A stretch of 64,000 nucleotides of DNA from Pseudoxanthomonas sp. J35 (GTDB lineage Bacteria; Pseudomonadota; Gammaproteobacteria; Xanthomonadales; Xanthomonadaceae). How positions within the stretch are numbered: the stretch's first letter is position 1; every line of letters begins with the position of its first letter. Below are positions 8,750 to 19,436 of the stretch, piece after piece. The notes beneath the pieces are model-generated. The model worked only from the letters and a program-made list of their open reading frames with translations. It was not told the DNA's origin and did no database searches. The stretch lies in contig NZ_AZVB01000012.1 of NCBI RefSeq assembly GCF_000513995.1, positions 62,001-126,000 of the forward strand, in the 5' to 3' direction. The position numbers and the translations under genes are program-made.

Positions 8750-10225
8750 TTGGTCACGCCCGAGCAGTTCCGGCAGCACGCCGCTGAATCCCGCTACAAC
8801 CGCATCCCCGTCGTCCGCGAGGTGCTGTCCGACCTGGACACGCCGCTGTCGGTCTACCTGAAGCTGGCCGACGCGCCGCACACCTACCTGTTCGAATCGG
8901 TCGAGGGCGGCGAGCGCTTCGGCCGCTACTCGATCATCGGCCTGCCGGCGCGGCGCACCGTCGCCTTCCGCGGCCACACCATGGAAGTGCGCGAGCACGG
9001 CCAGGTGGTGGAGACGCGCGAGGTCGCCGATCCGTTCGCCGAGGTCGAGGCGCTGCGCGCCGGCTACCAGGTCCCGAAGCTGGAAGGCCTGCCGGGCTTC
9101 ACCGGCGGCCTGGTCGGCTGGTTCGGCTTCGAGTGCATCGGCTACATCGAGCCGCGCCTGGCCGGCGGCGACAGGCGCGACGAGCTGGGCACGCCGGACA
9201 TCCACCTGATGCTCTCCGAAGAGCTGGCGGTGTTCGACAACCTCAAGGACCGGCTGTACCTGGTCGTCCACGCCGATCCGCGCCAGCCCGGTTCCTGGGA
9301 CGCGGCGCAGGCACGCCTGGACACCCTGGTCGACAAGCTGCGCCAGCCCGGCAGCTATCCGGTGCCGTTGAGCCGCGACGTGCTCGACGAGAGCCACTTC
9401 GTCTCCGGCTTCACCCGCGAAGGTTTCATCGAGGCGGTGGAGAAGTCGAAGGAATACATCCGCGCCGGCGACGTGTTCCAGGTGGTGCTGAGCCAGCGCC
9501 TGAGCGTGCCGTTCAACGCGCGCCCGGTCGACGTGTACCGCGCCTTGCGCGCGCTCAACCCGTCGCCGTACATGTACTTCCTCGACACCGGCGAGGTGCA
9601 GGTGGTCGGCTCCTCGCCGGAGATCCTGGTGCGCCTGCAGGGCGGCGAGGTCACCGTGCGCCCGATCGCCGGCACACGCCCGCGCGGCGCCACCCCGGCC
9701 GAGGACCTGGCGCTGGAGCAGGACCTGCTCGCCGATCCGAAGGAACTGGCCGAGCACGTGATGCTGATCGACCTCGGCCGGAACGACGTCGGCCGGGTCT
9801 CGCAGGCCGGCACGGTCGAGGTCGGCGAGCGCTTCGTGATCGAGCGCTACAGCCACGTCATGCATATCGTCAGCGAGGTCACCGGCCGGCTGCTGCCGGG
9901 CCTGAGCTACGCCGACGTGCTGCGCGCCACCTTCCCGGCCGGCACCGTCAGCGGCGCGCCGAAGATCCGCGCGCTGGAAGTGATCCGCGAACTCGAGCCG
10001 ATCAAGCGCAATGTCTACGCCGGCAGCATCGGCTACATCGGCTGGCACGGCGATGCCGACACCGCCATCGCGATCCGCACCGCCGTGATCAAGGACGGCC
10101 GCCTGCACGTGCAGGCCGGCGCGGGCATCGTCTACGACTCCGATCCGCAGAAGGAGTGGGACGAGACCATGAACAAGGGCCGCGCGCTGTTCCGCGCGGT
10201 GGCCCAGGCCGCGCAGGGCCTGTGA
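8750..10225 (+). CDS. trpE: Anthranilate synthase component I
   Basis: A 491-residue chorismate-binding enzyme that makes anthranilate, the first step of tryptophan synthesis, with ammonia supplied by TrpG. The N-terminal segment has [19 protein letters not shown], the region equivalent to the tryptophan feedback site. The catalytic C-terminus has [39 protein letters not shown] and the final [19 protein letters not shown] blocks. The start is a TTG at 8750, preceded by AAGGAAG; it gives [12 protein letters not shown], the family start. trpG follows 10 bases after the stop. Confidence 0.95.
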   Translation: MVTPEQFRQHAAESRYNRIPVVREVLSDLDTPLSVYLKLADAPHTYLFESVEGGERFGRYSIIGLPARRTVAFRGHTMEVREHGQVVETREVADPFAEVEALRAGYQVPKLEGLPGFTGGLVGWFGFECIGYIEPRLAGGDRRDELGTPDIHLMLSEELAVFDNLKDRLYLVVHADPRQPGSWDAAQARLDTLVDKLRQPGSYPVPLSRDVLDESHFVSGFTREGFIEAVEKSKEYIRAGDVFQVVLSQRLSVPFNARPVDVYRALRALNPSPYMYFLDTGEVQVVGSSPEILVRLQGGEVTVRPIAGTRPRGATPAEDLALEQDLLADPKELAEHVMLIDLGRNDVGRVSQAGTVEVGERFVIERYSHVMHIVSEVTGRLLPGLSYADVLRATFPAGTVSGAPKIRALEVIRELEPIKRNVYAGSIGYIGWHGDADTAIAIRTAVIKDGRLHVQAGAGIVYDSDPQKEWDETMNKGRALFRAVAQAAQGL

Positions 10226-10235
10226 GGGGAATGCC

Positions 10236-10814
10236 ATGCTGCTGATGATCGACAACTACGACAGCTTCACCTTCAACCTCGTGCAGTACCTGCAGGCGCT
10301 GGGCGCCGAGGTGCAGGTGGTGCGCAACGACGCGCTGACGGTGGAGCAGATCGGAAAGCTGGCGCCGGAGCGGATCGTGATCTCGCCTGGCCCGTGCACG
10401 CCCAACGAGGCGGGCGTGTCGCTGGAGGTGATCGAGCGGCTGGGCGCGACCACGCCGATCCTCGGCGTGTGCCTGGGCCACCAGGGCATCGGCCAGGCCT
10501 ACGGCGGCAAGGTCATCCGCGCCGGACGGATCATGCACGGCAAGACCTCGGCGATCCGCCACGAGGGCAAGGGCGTGTTCGCCGGCCTGCCGGACGGCTA
10601 CGAGGCCACCCGTTACCACTCGCTGGTGGTGGAGAAGTCCTCGCTGCCGGAGTGCCTGGAGATCACCGCCTGGACCGAGAACGAGGACGGCTCGTTCGAG
10701 GAGATCATGGGCCTGCGCCACCGCGAGCATCCGGTGGAGGGCGTGCAGTTCCACCCCGAATCGATCCTCACCGAGCACGGCCACGCGCTGCTGCGGAATT
10801 TCCTCGAGCGGTGA
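10236..10814 (+). CDS. trpG: Anthranilate synthase component II (glutamine amidotransferase)
   Basis: A 192-residue class I glutamine amidotransferase that hydrolyses glutamine and passes ammonia to TrpE; in many bacteria the same subunit also serves p-aminobenzoate synthesis. The nucleophile is Cys79 in LGVCLGHQG, and the His-Glu pair is in QFHPESI (about 173 and 175). The N-terminus [19 protein letters not shown] is typical. The ribosome site GAGGGGA precedes the ATG. It forms a two-gene operon with trpE. Confidence 0.96.
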   Translation: MLLMIDNYDSFTFNLVQYLQALGAEVQVVRNDALTVEQIGKLAPERIVISPGPCTPNEAGVSLEVIERLGATTPILGVCLGHQGIGQAYGGKVIRAGRIMHGKTSAIRHEGKGVFAGLPDGYEATRYHSLVVEKSSLPECLEITAWTENEDGSFEEIMGLRHREHPVEGVQFHPESILTEHGHALLRNFLER

Positions 10815-10889
10815 GGGCGCGGGCGGCTTCAGGCCGATGCGTGGCCGGAGTGCGTCGCGCCGGCGCCCGACGGTCGGCTGGGGCTTACC

Positions 10890-11273
10890 CTAGCGGTAGA
10901 CCAGGTGCCGCATCAGGAAGAAGTTGGCCATCGCCAGGCCGGCTTCGACCACGGGTTTGGCCAGCCAGGCCTGGTGCAGGCCCAGGTGCGACTCGACCGC
11001 GGCGACCAGCACGGTGCTGACCACGGTCATCACCAGCCACAGCGCCCAGAACCGGGCGAAGCGGCGCCAGCCGAGGCGGTGCCCGTCGCCGTCGGCGAAG
11101 GTGTAGCGGCCGTTGAGCCAGAAGCCGAGCAGGGCGCCGGTGGTGCGGCCGGCGAGGTTGGCCGGCGCCGGGGCGACGCCCAGCGCGGTGAGGACGACGA
11201 ACACCGCCCAGTCCACCACCAGCTGCAGCACGCCGAAGACGAGGTAATGGCTGCCCTGGCGGAGGAGTCGCAT
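10890..11273 (-). CDS. GtrA-family four-TM membrane protein
   Basis: A 127-residue protein with four hydrophobic helices and the GtrA signature: a charged N-terminus (MRLLRQGSHYLVFG), GRTTGALLGFWLNGRYTF and NFFLMRHLVYR near the end. GtrA proteins are thought to flip polyprenyl-phosphate-linked sugars for surface polysaccharide modification. No glycosyltransferase neighbour is present here. The start was set at 11273; an upstream in-frame start at 11315 would place its ATG on the -10 box (11314-11319). Confidence 0.85.
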   Translation of the reverse strand: MRLLRQGSHYLVFGVLQLVVDWAVFVVLTALGVAPAPANLAGRTTGALLGFWLNGRYTFADGDGHRLGWRRFARFWALWLVMTVVSTVLVAAVESHLGLHQAWLAKPVVEAGLAMANFFLMRHLVYR

Positions 11274-11313
11274 CGATCGGTTCCGGTCGGCCGCTCGGCA
11301 GGCGGGGAGCGCC

Positions 11314-11319
11314 ATTGTA
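11314..11319 (-). promoter_or_regulatory. -10 box TACAAT for the gtrA-like gene
   Basis: The minus-strand TACAAT is one base from consensus and 41 bases before the chosen ATG at 11273. It supports the shorter start. Confidence 0.45.
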
Positions 11320-11423
11320 GAAGCCGGCAGCGCGGCGCCGGAAGCTTGCCGGTCGGCTGCCGTTCACGGCCGTGAGGAGTGCGCGGACGGCCGCGCCGCG
11401 GACGCCGGCACCCGCCGCCGGCG

Positions 11424-11429
11424 TAGAAT
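11424..11429 (+). promoter_or_regulatory. -10 box TAGAAT for glmU
   Basis: TAGAAT lies 28 bases before the glmU ATG, a spacing repeated upstream of glmS and gph. No convincing -35 hexamer is visible in the GC-rich sequence before it. Confidence 0.45.
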
Positions 11430-11456
11430 CGGCGCACCCATGAGAACGGACAGACC

Positions 11457-12830
11457 ATGACCCAGGCGTTGCACGTGGTGATCCTCGCCGCCGGCGAGGG
11501 CAAGCGGATGAAGTCGTCGCTGCCCAAGGTGCTGCAGCCGGTCGGCGGGCGGCCGATGCTGGCGCACGTGATCGAGACAGCACGCGCGCTGCGGCCGGAG
11601 GCGATCCATGTGGTCTACGGCCATGGCGGCGAGGCGGTGCGCGCCGCGTTCGCCGGGCAGGACGACCTGCGCTGGTACGAGCAGGCGCAGCAGCTGGGTA
11701 CCGGCCACGCGGTCCAGCAGGCGATGCCGGGCATCCCCGAGGCGTGCGACGTGCTGGTGCTGTACGGTGACGTGCCGCTGACCCGGGCGGAAACCCTGGC
11801 GCGGCTGCGCGACGCGCCGGGCCTGCTGCGCGTGCTGGTCGCCGACCTGGAGGACCCGACCGGCTACGGCCGCATCATCCGCGACCTGGAAGGCCGGGTC
11901 GCGGCCATCGTCGAACACCGCGACGCGGACGAGGAACAGCGCCGGATCCGCACCATCAACACCGGCATCATCGCCGCCGAGTCCGATCCGCTCAAGCGCT
12001 GGCTGTCGCGCCTTTCCAGCGACAACGCGCAGGGCGAGTACTACCTGACCGACATCTTCGCCATGGCCGCGGCCGAGTACAACGCGGCCGAGATGGTGCT
12101 GGTGGACGACCCGCTGGAAGCCGAGGGCGCCAACGACCCGTGGCAGCTGGCCCAGCTCGAGCGCGCCTTCCAGTTGCGCTGCGCGCGCGCGCTGTGCGCG
12201 CAGGGCGCGCGCCTGCTCGACCCGGCGCGCTTCGACCAGCGCGGCAGCGTGCGCGTGGGCCGCGACGTGGAGATCGATGCCAACGTGGTCCTCGAAGGCG
12301 ACGTCGAACTGGGCGACGGCGTGCGCATCGGCCCGTTCGTGCGGCTCAAGGACGTGCGCCTGGGCCCGGGCACCGAGGTCCTCGCGCATTGCGACCTGGA
12401 AGGCGTGGTGACCGAGGGCGCGGCGCAGGTCGGCCCGTTCGCGCGGCTGCGCCCGGGCACGGTGCTGGCCGACGGCGTGCGCGTCGGCAACTTCGTCGAG
12501 ACCAAGAAGGCGGTGCTGGGCGTGGGCAGCAAGGCCAACCACCTCACCTACCTGGGCGACGCCAGGATCGGTGCCGGGGTCAACATCGGCGCCGGCACCA
12601 TCACCTGCAACTACGACGGCGTGAACAAGTCCGCGACGGTGATCGGCGATGGCGCCTTCATCGGCTCCAACTCCGCGCTGGTGGCGCCGGTGGAGATCGG
12701 TGCCGGGGCCACGATCGGCGCCGGCTCGGTGGTCACCCGCAACGCGCCCCCGGGGGCGCTGACGGTCGCGCGCGCGCGCCAGAACACCATCGAAGGCTGG
12801 AAGCGGCCGGAGAAGAAGCCCAAGGCGTAA
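11457..12830 (+). CDS. glmU: Bifunctional UDP-GlcNAc pyrophosphorylase / glucosamine-1-phosphate acetyltransferase
   Basis: A 457-residue cytosolic enzyme that acetylates glucosamine-1-phosphate and then couples it to UTP, giving UDP-GlcNAc for peptidoglycan and LPS. The uridyltransferase domain starts with [19 protein letters not shown] (about 7-25) and contains [11 protein letters not shown] and LYGDVPL. The C-terminal half is a left-handed beta-helix of hexapeptide repeats with [19 protein letters not shown] and [11 protein letters not shown], the acetyl-CoA and active-site blocks. The length matches the family. glmS, the preceding pathway enzyme, lies 8 kb downstream. Confidence 0.97.
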   Translation: MTQALHVVILAAGEGKRMKSSLPKVLQPVGGRPMLAHVIETARALRPEAIHVVYGHGGEAVRAAFAGQDDLRWYEQAQQLGTGHAVQQAMPGIPEACDVLVLYGDVPLTRAETLARLRDAPGLLRVLVADLEDPTGYGRIIRDLEGRVAAIVEHRDADEEQRRIRTINTGIIAAESDPLKRWLSRLSSDNAQGEYYLTDIFAMAAAEYNAAEMVLVDDPLEAEGANDPWQLAQLERAFQLRCARALCAQGARLLDPARFDQRGSVRVGRDVEIDANVVLEGDVELGDGVRIGPFVRLKDVRLGPGTEVLAHCDLEGVVTEGAAQVGPFARLRPGTVLADGVRVGNFVETKKAVLGVGSKANHLTYLGDARIGAGVNIGAGTITCNYDGVNKSATVIGDGAFIGSNSALVAPVEIGAGATIGAGSVVTRNAPPGALTVARARQNTIEGWKRPEKKPKA

Positions 12831-12873
12831 GCCGGCCACCGCCGCGTGCCGCATCCGGGGCCGCGCCGGATGC

Positions 12874-14214
12874 TCAATACTCCGGCAGCATCACCGCCAC
12901 GCACAGCCCGCCGTCGGTGCGGTTCTGCAGCGACAGGCGGCCGCCGTGGGCCTCGACGATTTCGCGGCACAGCGCCAGGCCCAGGCCGGTGCCATTGCGC
13001 TTGGTCGAATAGAACGGCAGCAGCGCGTTCTGCAGCACCGCCTCGTTCATGCCGGGACCGCGGTCGAGCACCTCCAGGCGGGTCCAGCCGGGGATGCGCA
13101 GCAGGCGCACGGTGACCTCGTCGCTGGGCGGACTGGCCTCGGCGCCGGCTTCGTGCGCGTTCTTGAGCAGGTTCAGCAGCGCCTGTTCCATCTGCGCCAC
13201 GTCGACCTTGCCGGGCAGCTCCGGGGTGGAGGTTTCCAGGGTGAAGCCGATCTGCCGCTGCAGCCGGGCGAGGAACTCGCCCCACACCACCGGGTCCAGG
13301 CGGGGCTGCGGCAGCTTGGCGAAACGCGCGTAGCCGCGGATGAAGCCTTCGAGGTGGCGCGCGCGGTCCTCGATCGTGGCGAACACCTCGCCCAGCCGCT
13401 CGGTGCGGCCGCGCCGTACCAGCTCGGCGCCGGAATGGGCCAGCGAGGCGATCGGCGCCAGCGAGTTGTTGAGCTCGTGGCTGATCACCCGGATCACCTT
13501 CTTCCAGGTCTGCACTTCCTGGCGGCGCAGTTCCGGGGTGAGCAGGCGCACCAGCAGCAGCTCGTGCGGGCGGCCGTTGAGGGTGAAGGTGCGCCGCGAC
13601 AGGTGGTAGACCTGCTCGTCCTCGCCATCCTCGTCGGCGATCGAGAACAGGCTGTCGTTGCCGCGCGCCACCGCCTCCTGCAGGCCGGCCGGCAGCGACG
13701 CCAGCAGCTCGTCGATGCGCTGGCCTTCCAGCGTGTGGCCGTCGTTGAGCAGCTTGCGCGCGGCGACGTTGGCGTAGACCACGCGACGGACCTGGTCGCC
13801 GCCGGCAGCCGACAGCAGCATCGCCACCGGCGTGTTCTGCACCATGGTGTCCAGCAGCAGCTCGCGCTGGATCAGGTCCTGGCGCTGCTGGCGCAGCACC
13901 TCGCCCAGCTCCGCATGCGACTGGACCAGCTCGCCGATCTCGTCGTTGCTGTGCCAGTTGATGCCGAAGTTGAACTCGCCGTCGCGGTAGGTGTTGACGC
14001 TGCCGGCCAGGGCGCGGAACAGCGAGTTCAGCGGCGCCAGCGCGCGGTGCAGGCTCCACCACGCCAGGCCCAGCAGGATCAGCGTGGAACTGACCGCCAC
14101 CACCCAGCCGTGGTCGATCCAGTAGGCGAAGGTCCAGGGCAGCGCGGCGGCCAGCGCCAGCACCGGCAGCAGGCGCAGGAACAGACGCAGGAACAGGCTG
14201 CGGCGGAGCTTCAT
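12874..14214 (-). CDS. NtrY-like membrane sensor histidine kinase
   Basis: A 446-residue kinase with two membrane helices (about 11-30 and 37-55) and very little periplasmic sequence between them, so it probably senses in the membrane or cytosol. A HAMP-like linker (to about 110), a PAS-like region (120-225) and the HisKA phosphoacceptor His246 in VISHELNNSL follow. The ATPase domain has the N box NLLKNAHEAG (about 344-353), DRGPGMNE (about 382-389) and GTGLGLAL (about 405-412). The HELNN form of the H box is typical of NtrY-type kinases. The gene begins 10 bases after the stop of its response regulator, so the two form a cognate pair. Confidence 0.92.
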   Translation of the reverse strand: MKLRRSLFLRLFLRLLPVLALAAALPWTFAYWIDHGWVVAVSSTLILLGLAWWSLHRALAPLNSLFRALAGSVNTYRDGEFNFGINWHSNDEIGELVQSHAELGEVLRQQRQDLIQRELLLDTMVQNTPVAMLLSAAGGDQVRRVVYANVAARKLLNDGHTLEGQRIDELLASLPAGLQEAVARGNDSLFSIADEDGEDEQVYHLSRRTFTLNGRPHELLLVRLLTPELRRQEVQTWKKVIRVISHELNNSLAPIASLAHSGAELVRRGRTERLGEVFATIEDRARHLEGFIRGYARFAKLPQPRLDPVVWGEFLARLQRQIGFTLETSTPELPGKVDVAQMEQALLNLLKNAHEAGAEASPPSDEVTVRLLRIPGWTRLEVLDRGPGMNEAVLQNALLPFYSTKRNGTGLGLALCREIVEAHGGRLSLQNRTDGGLCVAVMLPEY

Positions 14215-14224
14215 GCCGGCTGCC

Positions 14225-15559
<1,335 letters not shown>

Positions 15560-15619
15560 GCAGCGCGGCAGTGGAGGGAAGAAGGGGGACAAGGCTACCT
15601 GTTCCCGGCCGGCCAGTGG

Positions 15620-15940
15620 CTAGCCGGGAACGCGGACGACCTGCCCGGCGGTGTCCCGCGCCGGGATGATCGCCGATGCGGTGGCCGCGCGGCAGTCGCC
15701 GGCGGCGGGGCCGCAGGCCTGCAGCCGGCCCTGCGCGAGCGCCCCGAGGCCGGCCATCGGGTGCACCAGCAGGCCGCCGGCCGGCGCGCGCGCCGGCCGG
15801 CTGGAGCCGCTGGTGGTCGCCAGCGGCAGGGCCCACGCCAGCCAGGCGGCGCCGGCCAGGACGGCCGCGGCGATCGCGTGCCCGACCAGGGCGCGGTCGA
15901 CCGGCACGGCGCCGGAGCGGCTGGTGCGGCGGCGGCTCAT
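15620..15940 (-). CDS. Small membrane protein coupled to the ABC permease, unknown
   Basis: A 106-residue protein that I do not recognise. A basic N-terminus (MSRRRTSRSG) is followed by one hydrophobic segment at about 23-43, then a low-complexity Ala/Gly/Pro region with the cysteine-bearing stretch LQACGPAAGDC. Its ATG overlaps the stop codon of the upstream permease (ATGA), a strong sign that it is translated and co-regulated with the transporter. The topology is probably N-in with the remainder in the periplasm. It could be an accessory subunit of the ABC system. Confidence 0.6.
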   Translation of the reverse strand: MSRRRTSRSGAVPVDRALVGHAIAAAVLAGAAWLAWALPLATTSGSSRPARAPAGGLLVHPMAGLGALAQGRLQACGPAAGDCRAATASAIIPARDTAGQVVRVPG

Positions 15941-17172
15941 ACGCTGCGCGTCGCGGTGGCCGGCGGGATCGCGGCGGCGCGGCGGGCCGGGGCGAGCACG
16001 GCCAGCTGGCCCAGGCCCCACAGCAGCAGCGCCCCGAACGGCAGGTACAGCGCCGGCAGCCGCGCCATCTCGTACTTGCCCATCAGCGCCTGGTTGATGG
16101 CGAAGGCGAGCAGCATGCCGATGACGATGCCGATGGTGGCCAGCAGGAAGTTCTCGGTCTGGAAGTAGCGCAGGATCTGCCCGCGGGTGGCGCCCAGGGC
16201 GCGGCGCACGCCGATCTGCTTGGTCCGCTGCTGCACCCAGAAGCTGGCCAGGCCGATGATGCCCAGCGCGGTGATCAGCAGCAGCGCAATGCAGACGATG
16301 CCCAGCAGCCACGCCATCGCCCGCGGCGCCTGGTAGAACTCGCGGCGCAGCTCCTCGACGGTCTTGGTGTTGTCCTCCAGCAGGATGCGGTCGGCACCGT
16401 TGGCCAGCAGCGCCTTCTTGGCCGCCTCCAGCACTTCCTGGCGGCGCTCCGGATCGGTGCGGACCAGGTAGTTGCCGCCGAGGTTGTAGTGCGGGCGCAG
16501 CGGGAACACCATCGCGTACTCGCGCGCGGCCGGGCCGCCCATCTGGTTCGGGCGCACCAGGTGCTCGACCACGCCGACCACGCGGGTAGGGCTGTCGCTC
16601 CAGCTGTAGAAACCCTTGCCGATCGGGTCCTCGCCCGGGAACAGCTTGTCGGCCAGCTTGCGGGTGATGATCGCCGCGGGGATGGCGAAGTCGCCGCCCA
16701 CCGCGTTCAGCACGTCGCCGGCGTCCAGGTACTCGTCCGGGTTGAAGTCGCGGCCGGCCACCAGCGTCAGGCCCAGGGTCTCGATGAACTGGTCCTCGGC
16801 CATGTAGGTGGTGGCGTTGACGGTCGACTGCTGCTGGTCCTGGCTCAGGCGCACGCCGCTGTTCCACGACGAGTTCACGAACGGCACCTGGTTGAGCACG
16901 GTCGCGTCCTTGACGCCCGGGATCGCGCGCAGCGCGGCCAGGTCGGAGCGGGTGCGCGCGGTCTCTTCCTTGTCGCTGCCGATGCTGGTGATCTGCAGGC
17001 GGACCAGCTCGTCCTCGGCCAGGCCGCTGACCTCGCGGATCTGGGTGAGGCGGTCGCTGATCATGAACAGCGCGTTGCAGATGATCGCGCAGGTCAGGGC
17101 GATCTCGATGACGATCAGGGACGCGGCGGTCTTGTGCCGCAGCAGGGTGGAGAGGATGGGGCGGATGTCCAT
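15937..17172 (-). CDS. MacB/FtsX-type ABC transporter permease, second copy
   Basis: A 411-residue permease with an N-terminal helix (about 17-38), a large periplasmic MacB-PCD-like domain (about 40-275), and three C-terminal helices typical of FtsX. The segment RTKQIGVRRALGATRGQIL after the second helix is the cytoplasmic coupling motif of the family. It is a paralogue of the permease encoded just before it, so the two probably form a heterodimer served by the ATPase at 18560-19276. The substrate is unknown; MacB-like systems export peptides, lipoproteins or macrolides by mechanotransmission. Confidence 0.9.
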   Translation of the reverse strand: MDIRPILSTLLRHKTAASLIVIEIALTCAIICNALFMISDRLTQIREVSGLAEDELVRLQITSIGSDKEETARTRSDLAALRAIPGVKDATVLNQVPFVNSSWNSGVRLSQDQQQSTVNATTYMAEDQFIETLGLTLVAGRDFNPDEYLDAGDVLNAVGGDFAIPAAIITRKLADKLFPGEDPIGKGFYSWSDSPTRVVGVVEHLVRPNQMGGPAAREYAMVFPLRPHYNLGGNYLVRTDPERRQEVLEAAKKALLANGADRILLEDNTKTVEELRREFYQAPRAMAWLLGIVCIALLLITALGIIGLASFWVQQRTKQIGVRRALGATRGQILRYFQTENFLLATIGIVIGMLLAFAINQALMGKYEMARLPALYLPFGALLLWGLGQLAVLAPARRAAAIPPATATRSV

Positions 17173-17191
17173 GGAGCGTCTCCGGGAGAGC

Positions 17192-17213
17192 AGCGGGGCG
17201 AGCCCCGCTCTAC
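17192..17213 (-). repeat. GTAG-headed REP palindrome, class A, between the two permeases
   Basis: Reads GTAGAGCGGGGCTCGCCCCGCT on the minus strand. A second GC palindrome, GGCGGGG-CGAA-CCCCGCC, lies at 17222-17239. Both are inside the operon between two co-transcribed genes, where such repeats can alter relative expression. Confidence 0.65.
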
Positions 17214-17247
17214 GGGAATGCGGCGGGGCGAACCCCGCCCGGCAAGG

Positions 17248-18549
17248 TCATTGGCTCTTGAGCTGGATGGCGGGGGTGACCTGCATCGCGCGCCAGGCCG
17301 GCAGCAGGCCGGCGAGGACGCTGGCGACCACGGCCAGGACGAAGGTCAGCAGCAGCATGCCCAGGTCCAGGTGCGCCAGTTCGGCGTAGCTGGCCGGCTG
17401 CTGGCGCACGCCCCACAGGCCCAGCAGCGACAGCCCCAGGCCGAGGATGCCGCCGGCCAGGCCGACCGTGCCGGCTTCGACCAGGCACTGGGTGAAGATC
17501 GCCCCGCGCGAGGCGCCCAGCGCGCGGCGCACGCCGATCTCGCTGCCGCGGCGCAGGAACTTGGCCAGCAGCAGGCCGATCGTGTTGACCAGGCACACCA
17601 GCAGGAAGCCGAAGCCCAGCCACAGCTGCATCACCACGTCGTTGGGCACGACCCGGTTGAACTCCAGCAGTTCCATCACGTTGCGCAGGCGCACGTTGGT
17701 CGGGCGCTTGAAGCGGCCAGCGGCGCGCTGCTGGTCGGAGTAGTTGGCCAGGTAGTCGCGGTACTCGCTGGCCTTGGCCGGCGACTCCAGCTCGACCCAG
17801 TACTGGATCCAGGCGCACGGCGCGTTCGGGCCGGTGGCGTCGCCGCCGGTGTCGCCCCAGCAGTTCATGCTGCCGTTGCGGCCCATTTCCAGGTCGCGCG
17901 AGGTGGTGAACGGCAGGAACACTTCCTCGAGCTCGCCGTAGCGGTCGCTGTTCATGTCGTAGAAGCGCGGCGTGGGCCGCCACTCGTCGACCACGCCGAC
18001 CACGGTGAAGTCGGTCTGGTCCAGGCGCAGCTGCTTGCCAACGCTGTTGCCGCCGCCGAACACGCGCTCGTTGAGCTCCCTGGAGATCACCGCCACGCGC
18101 GCGTGCTGCTCGTCCTGCGCCGCGCTCCAGCCGTTGCCGTACAGCATCGGCACTTCGAACATCGGGAAGAAGTCGGCGCTGGTATAGCGCGCCTCGGACA
18201 GGAACGGCGGCAGGCCCTCGCGGTCCGGGGTCACCGACACGCTGCCGCCGGTCATCAGCGCCTGGCGCAGGCCGCGCTTCTCGCGCAGCAGGGCTTCGGA
18301 GTCGAAGCGGGTCAGCTGCTCGTCCGGTTCCTCGCCGGGGGTGTAGTCGTTCATCTCCGCCGCGTCCAGCTGCACGTAGAACAGGCGGTCGCTCTTGGTC
18401 GGGATCGGGTCGCCGGACAGCACGTGGAACACGGTCAGGGTGGTCATGCACGCGCCGATGCCCAGGGCGATGGCCAGCACCATCAGCGCGGTCAGGGCCT
18501 TGTCGCGGCGGAAGCTGCGCAGCGCCAGGTTGAAGTAGTAGCCGAGCAT
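17248..18549 (-). CDS. MacB/FtsX-type ABC transporter permease, first copy
   Basis: A 433-residue permease with an N-terminal helix (about 18-40), a periplasmic domain (about 45-310) and three C-terminal helices. It carries the coupling segment GSEIGVRRALGASRGAIFTQ after the second helix. The periplasmic part contains SVSVTPDREGLPPFLSEARY, like MacB_PCD proteins. The start codon lies 10 bases after the ATPase stop. Together with the downstream paralogue and the upstream adaptor it completes a MacAB-like tripartite exporter, though MacB itself is a fused ATPase-permease and this system is split. Confidence 0.9.
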   Translation of the reverse strand: MLGYYFNLALRSFRRDKALTALMVLAIALGIGACMTTLTVFHVLSGDPIPTKSDRLFYVQLDAAEMNDYTPGEEPDEQLTRFDSEALLREKRGLRQALMTGGSVSVTPDREGLPPFLSEARYTSADFFPMFEVPMLYGNGWSAAQDEQHARVAVISRELNERVFGGGNSVGKQLRLDQTDFTVVGVVDEWRPTPRFYDMNSDRYGELEEVFLPFTTSRDLEMGRNGSMNCWGDTGGDATGPNAPCAWIQYWVELESPAKASEYRDYLANYSDQQRAAGRFKRPTNVRLRNVMELLEFNRVVPNDVVMQLWLGFGFLLVCLVNTIGLLLAKFLRRGSEIGVRRALGASRGAIFTQCLVEAGTVGLAGGILGLGLSLLGLWGVRQQPASYAELAHLDLGMLLLTFVLAVVASVLAGLLPAWRAMQVTPAIQLKSQ

Positions 18550-18559
18550 GGTGGGCTCC

Positions 18560-19276
<717 letters not shown>

Positions 19277-19288
19277 TGGATTGTCCTC

Positions 19289-19430
19289 GGGATTCGGGAT
19301 TCGGGATTCGGGATTGGGGATTCGGGATTGGTGATTCGTGATTCGATTGGTGGCTGGGAGGTGGCAGGTGATCCGGCTCTGGCCGTTGCTTCTGCCTTTT
19401 CGAATCACCAATCCCCAATCACGAATCACG
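19289..19430. repeat. Heptad array (GGGATTC/GTGATTC) with an inverted arm
   Basis: From 19289 to about 19345 the sequence is a run of GGGATTC, GGGATTG and GTGATTC heptads. At 19401-19430 the same words occur inverted (CGAATCACCAATCCCCAATC and onwards), so the transcript could fold into a large imperfect hairpin. It lies in the gap between the adaptor and ATPase genes of one operon. Confidence 0.75.
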
Positions 19431-19436
19431 GCTTCT

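Noticed and set aside
19289-19430. CRISPR array
   Set aside because: The repeats are seven bases long with no spacers and no cas genes; this is a simple heptad array.
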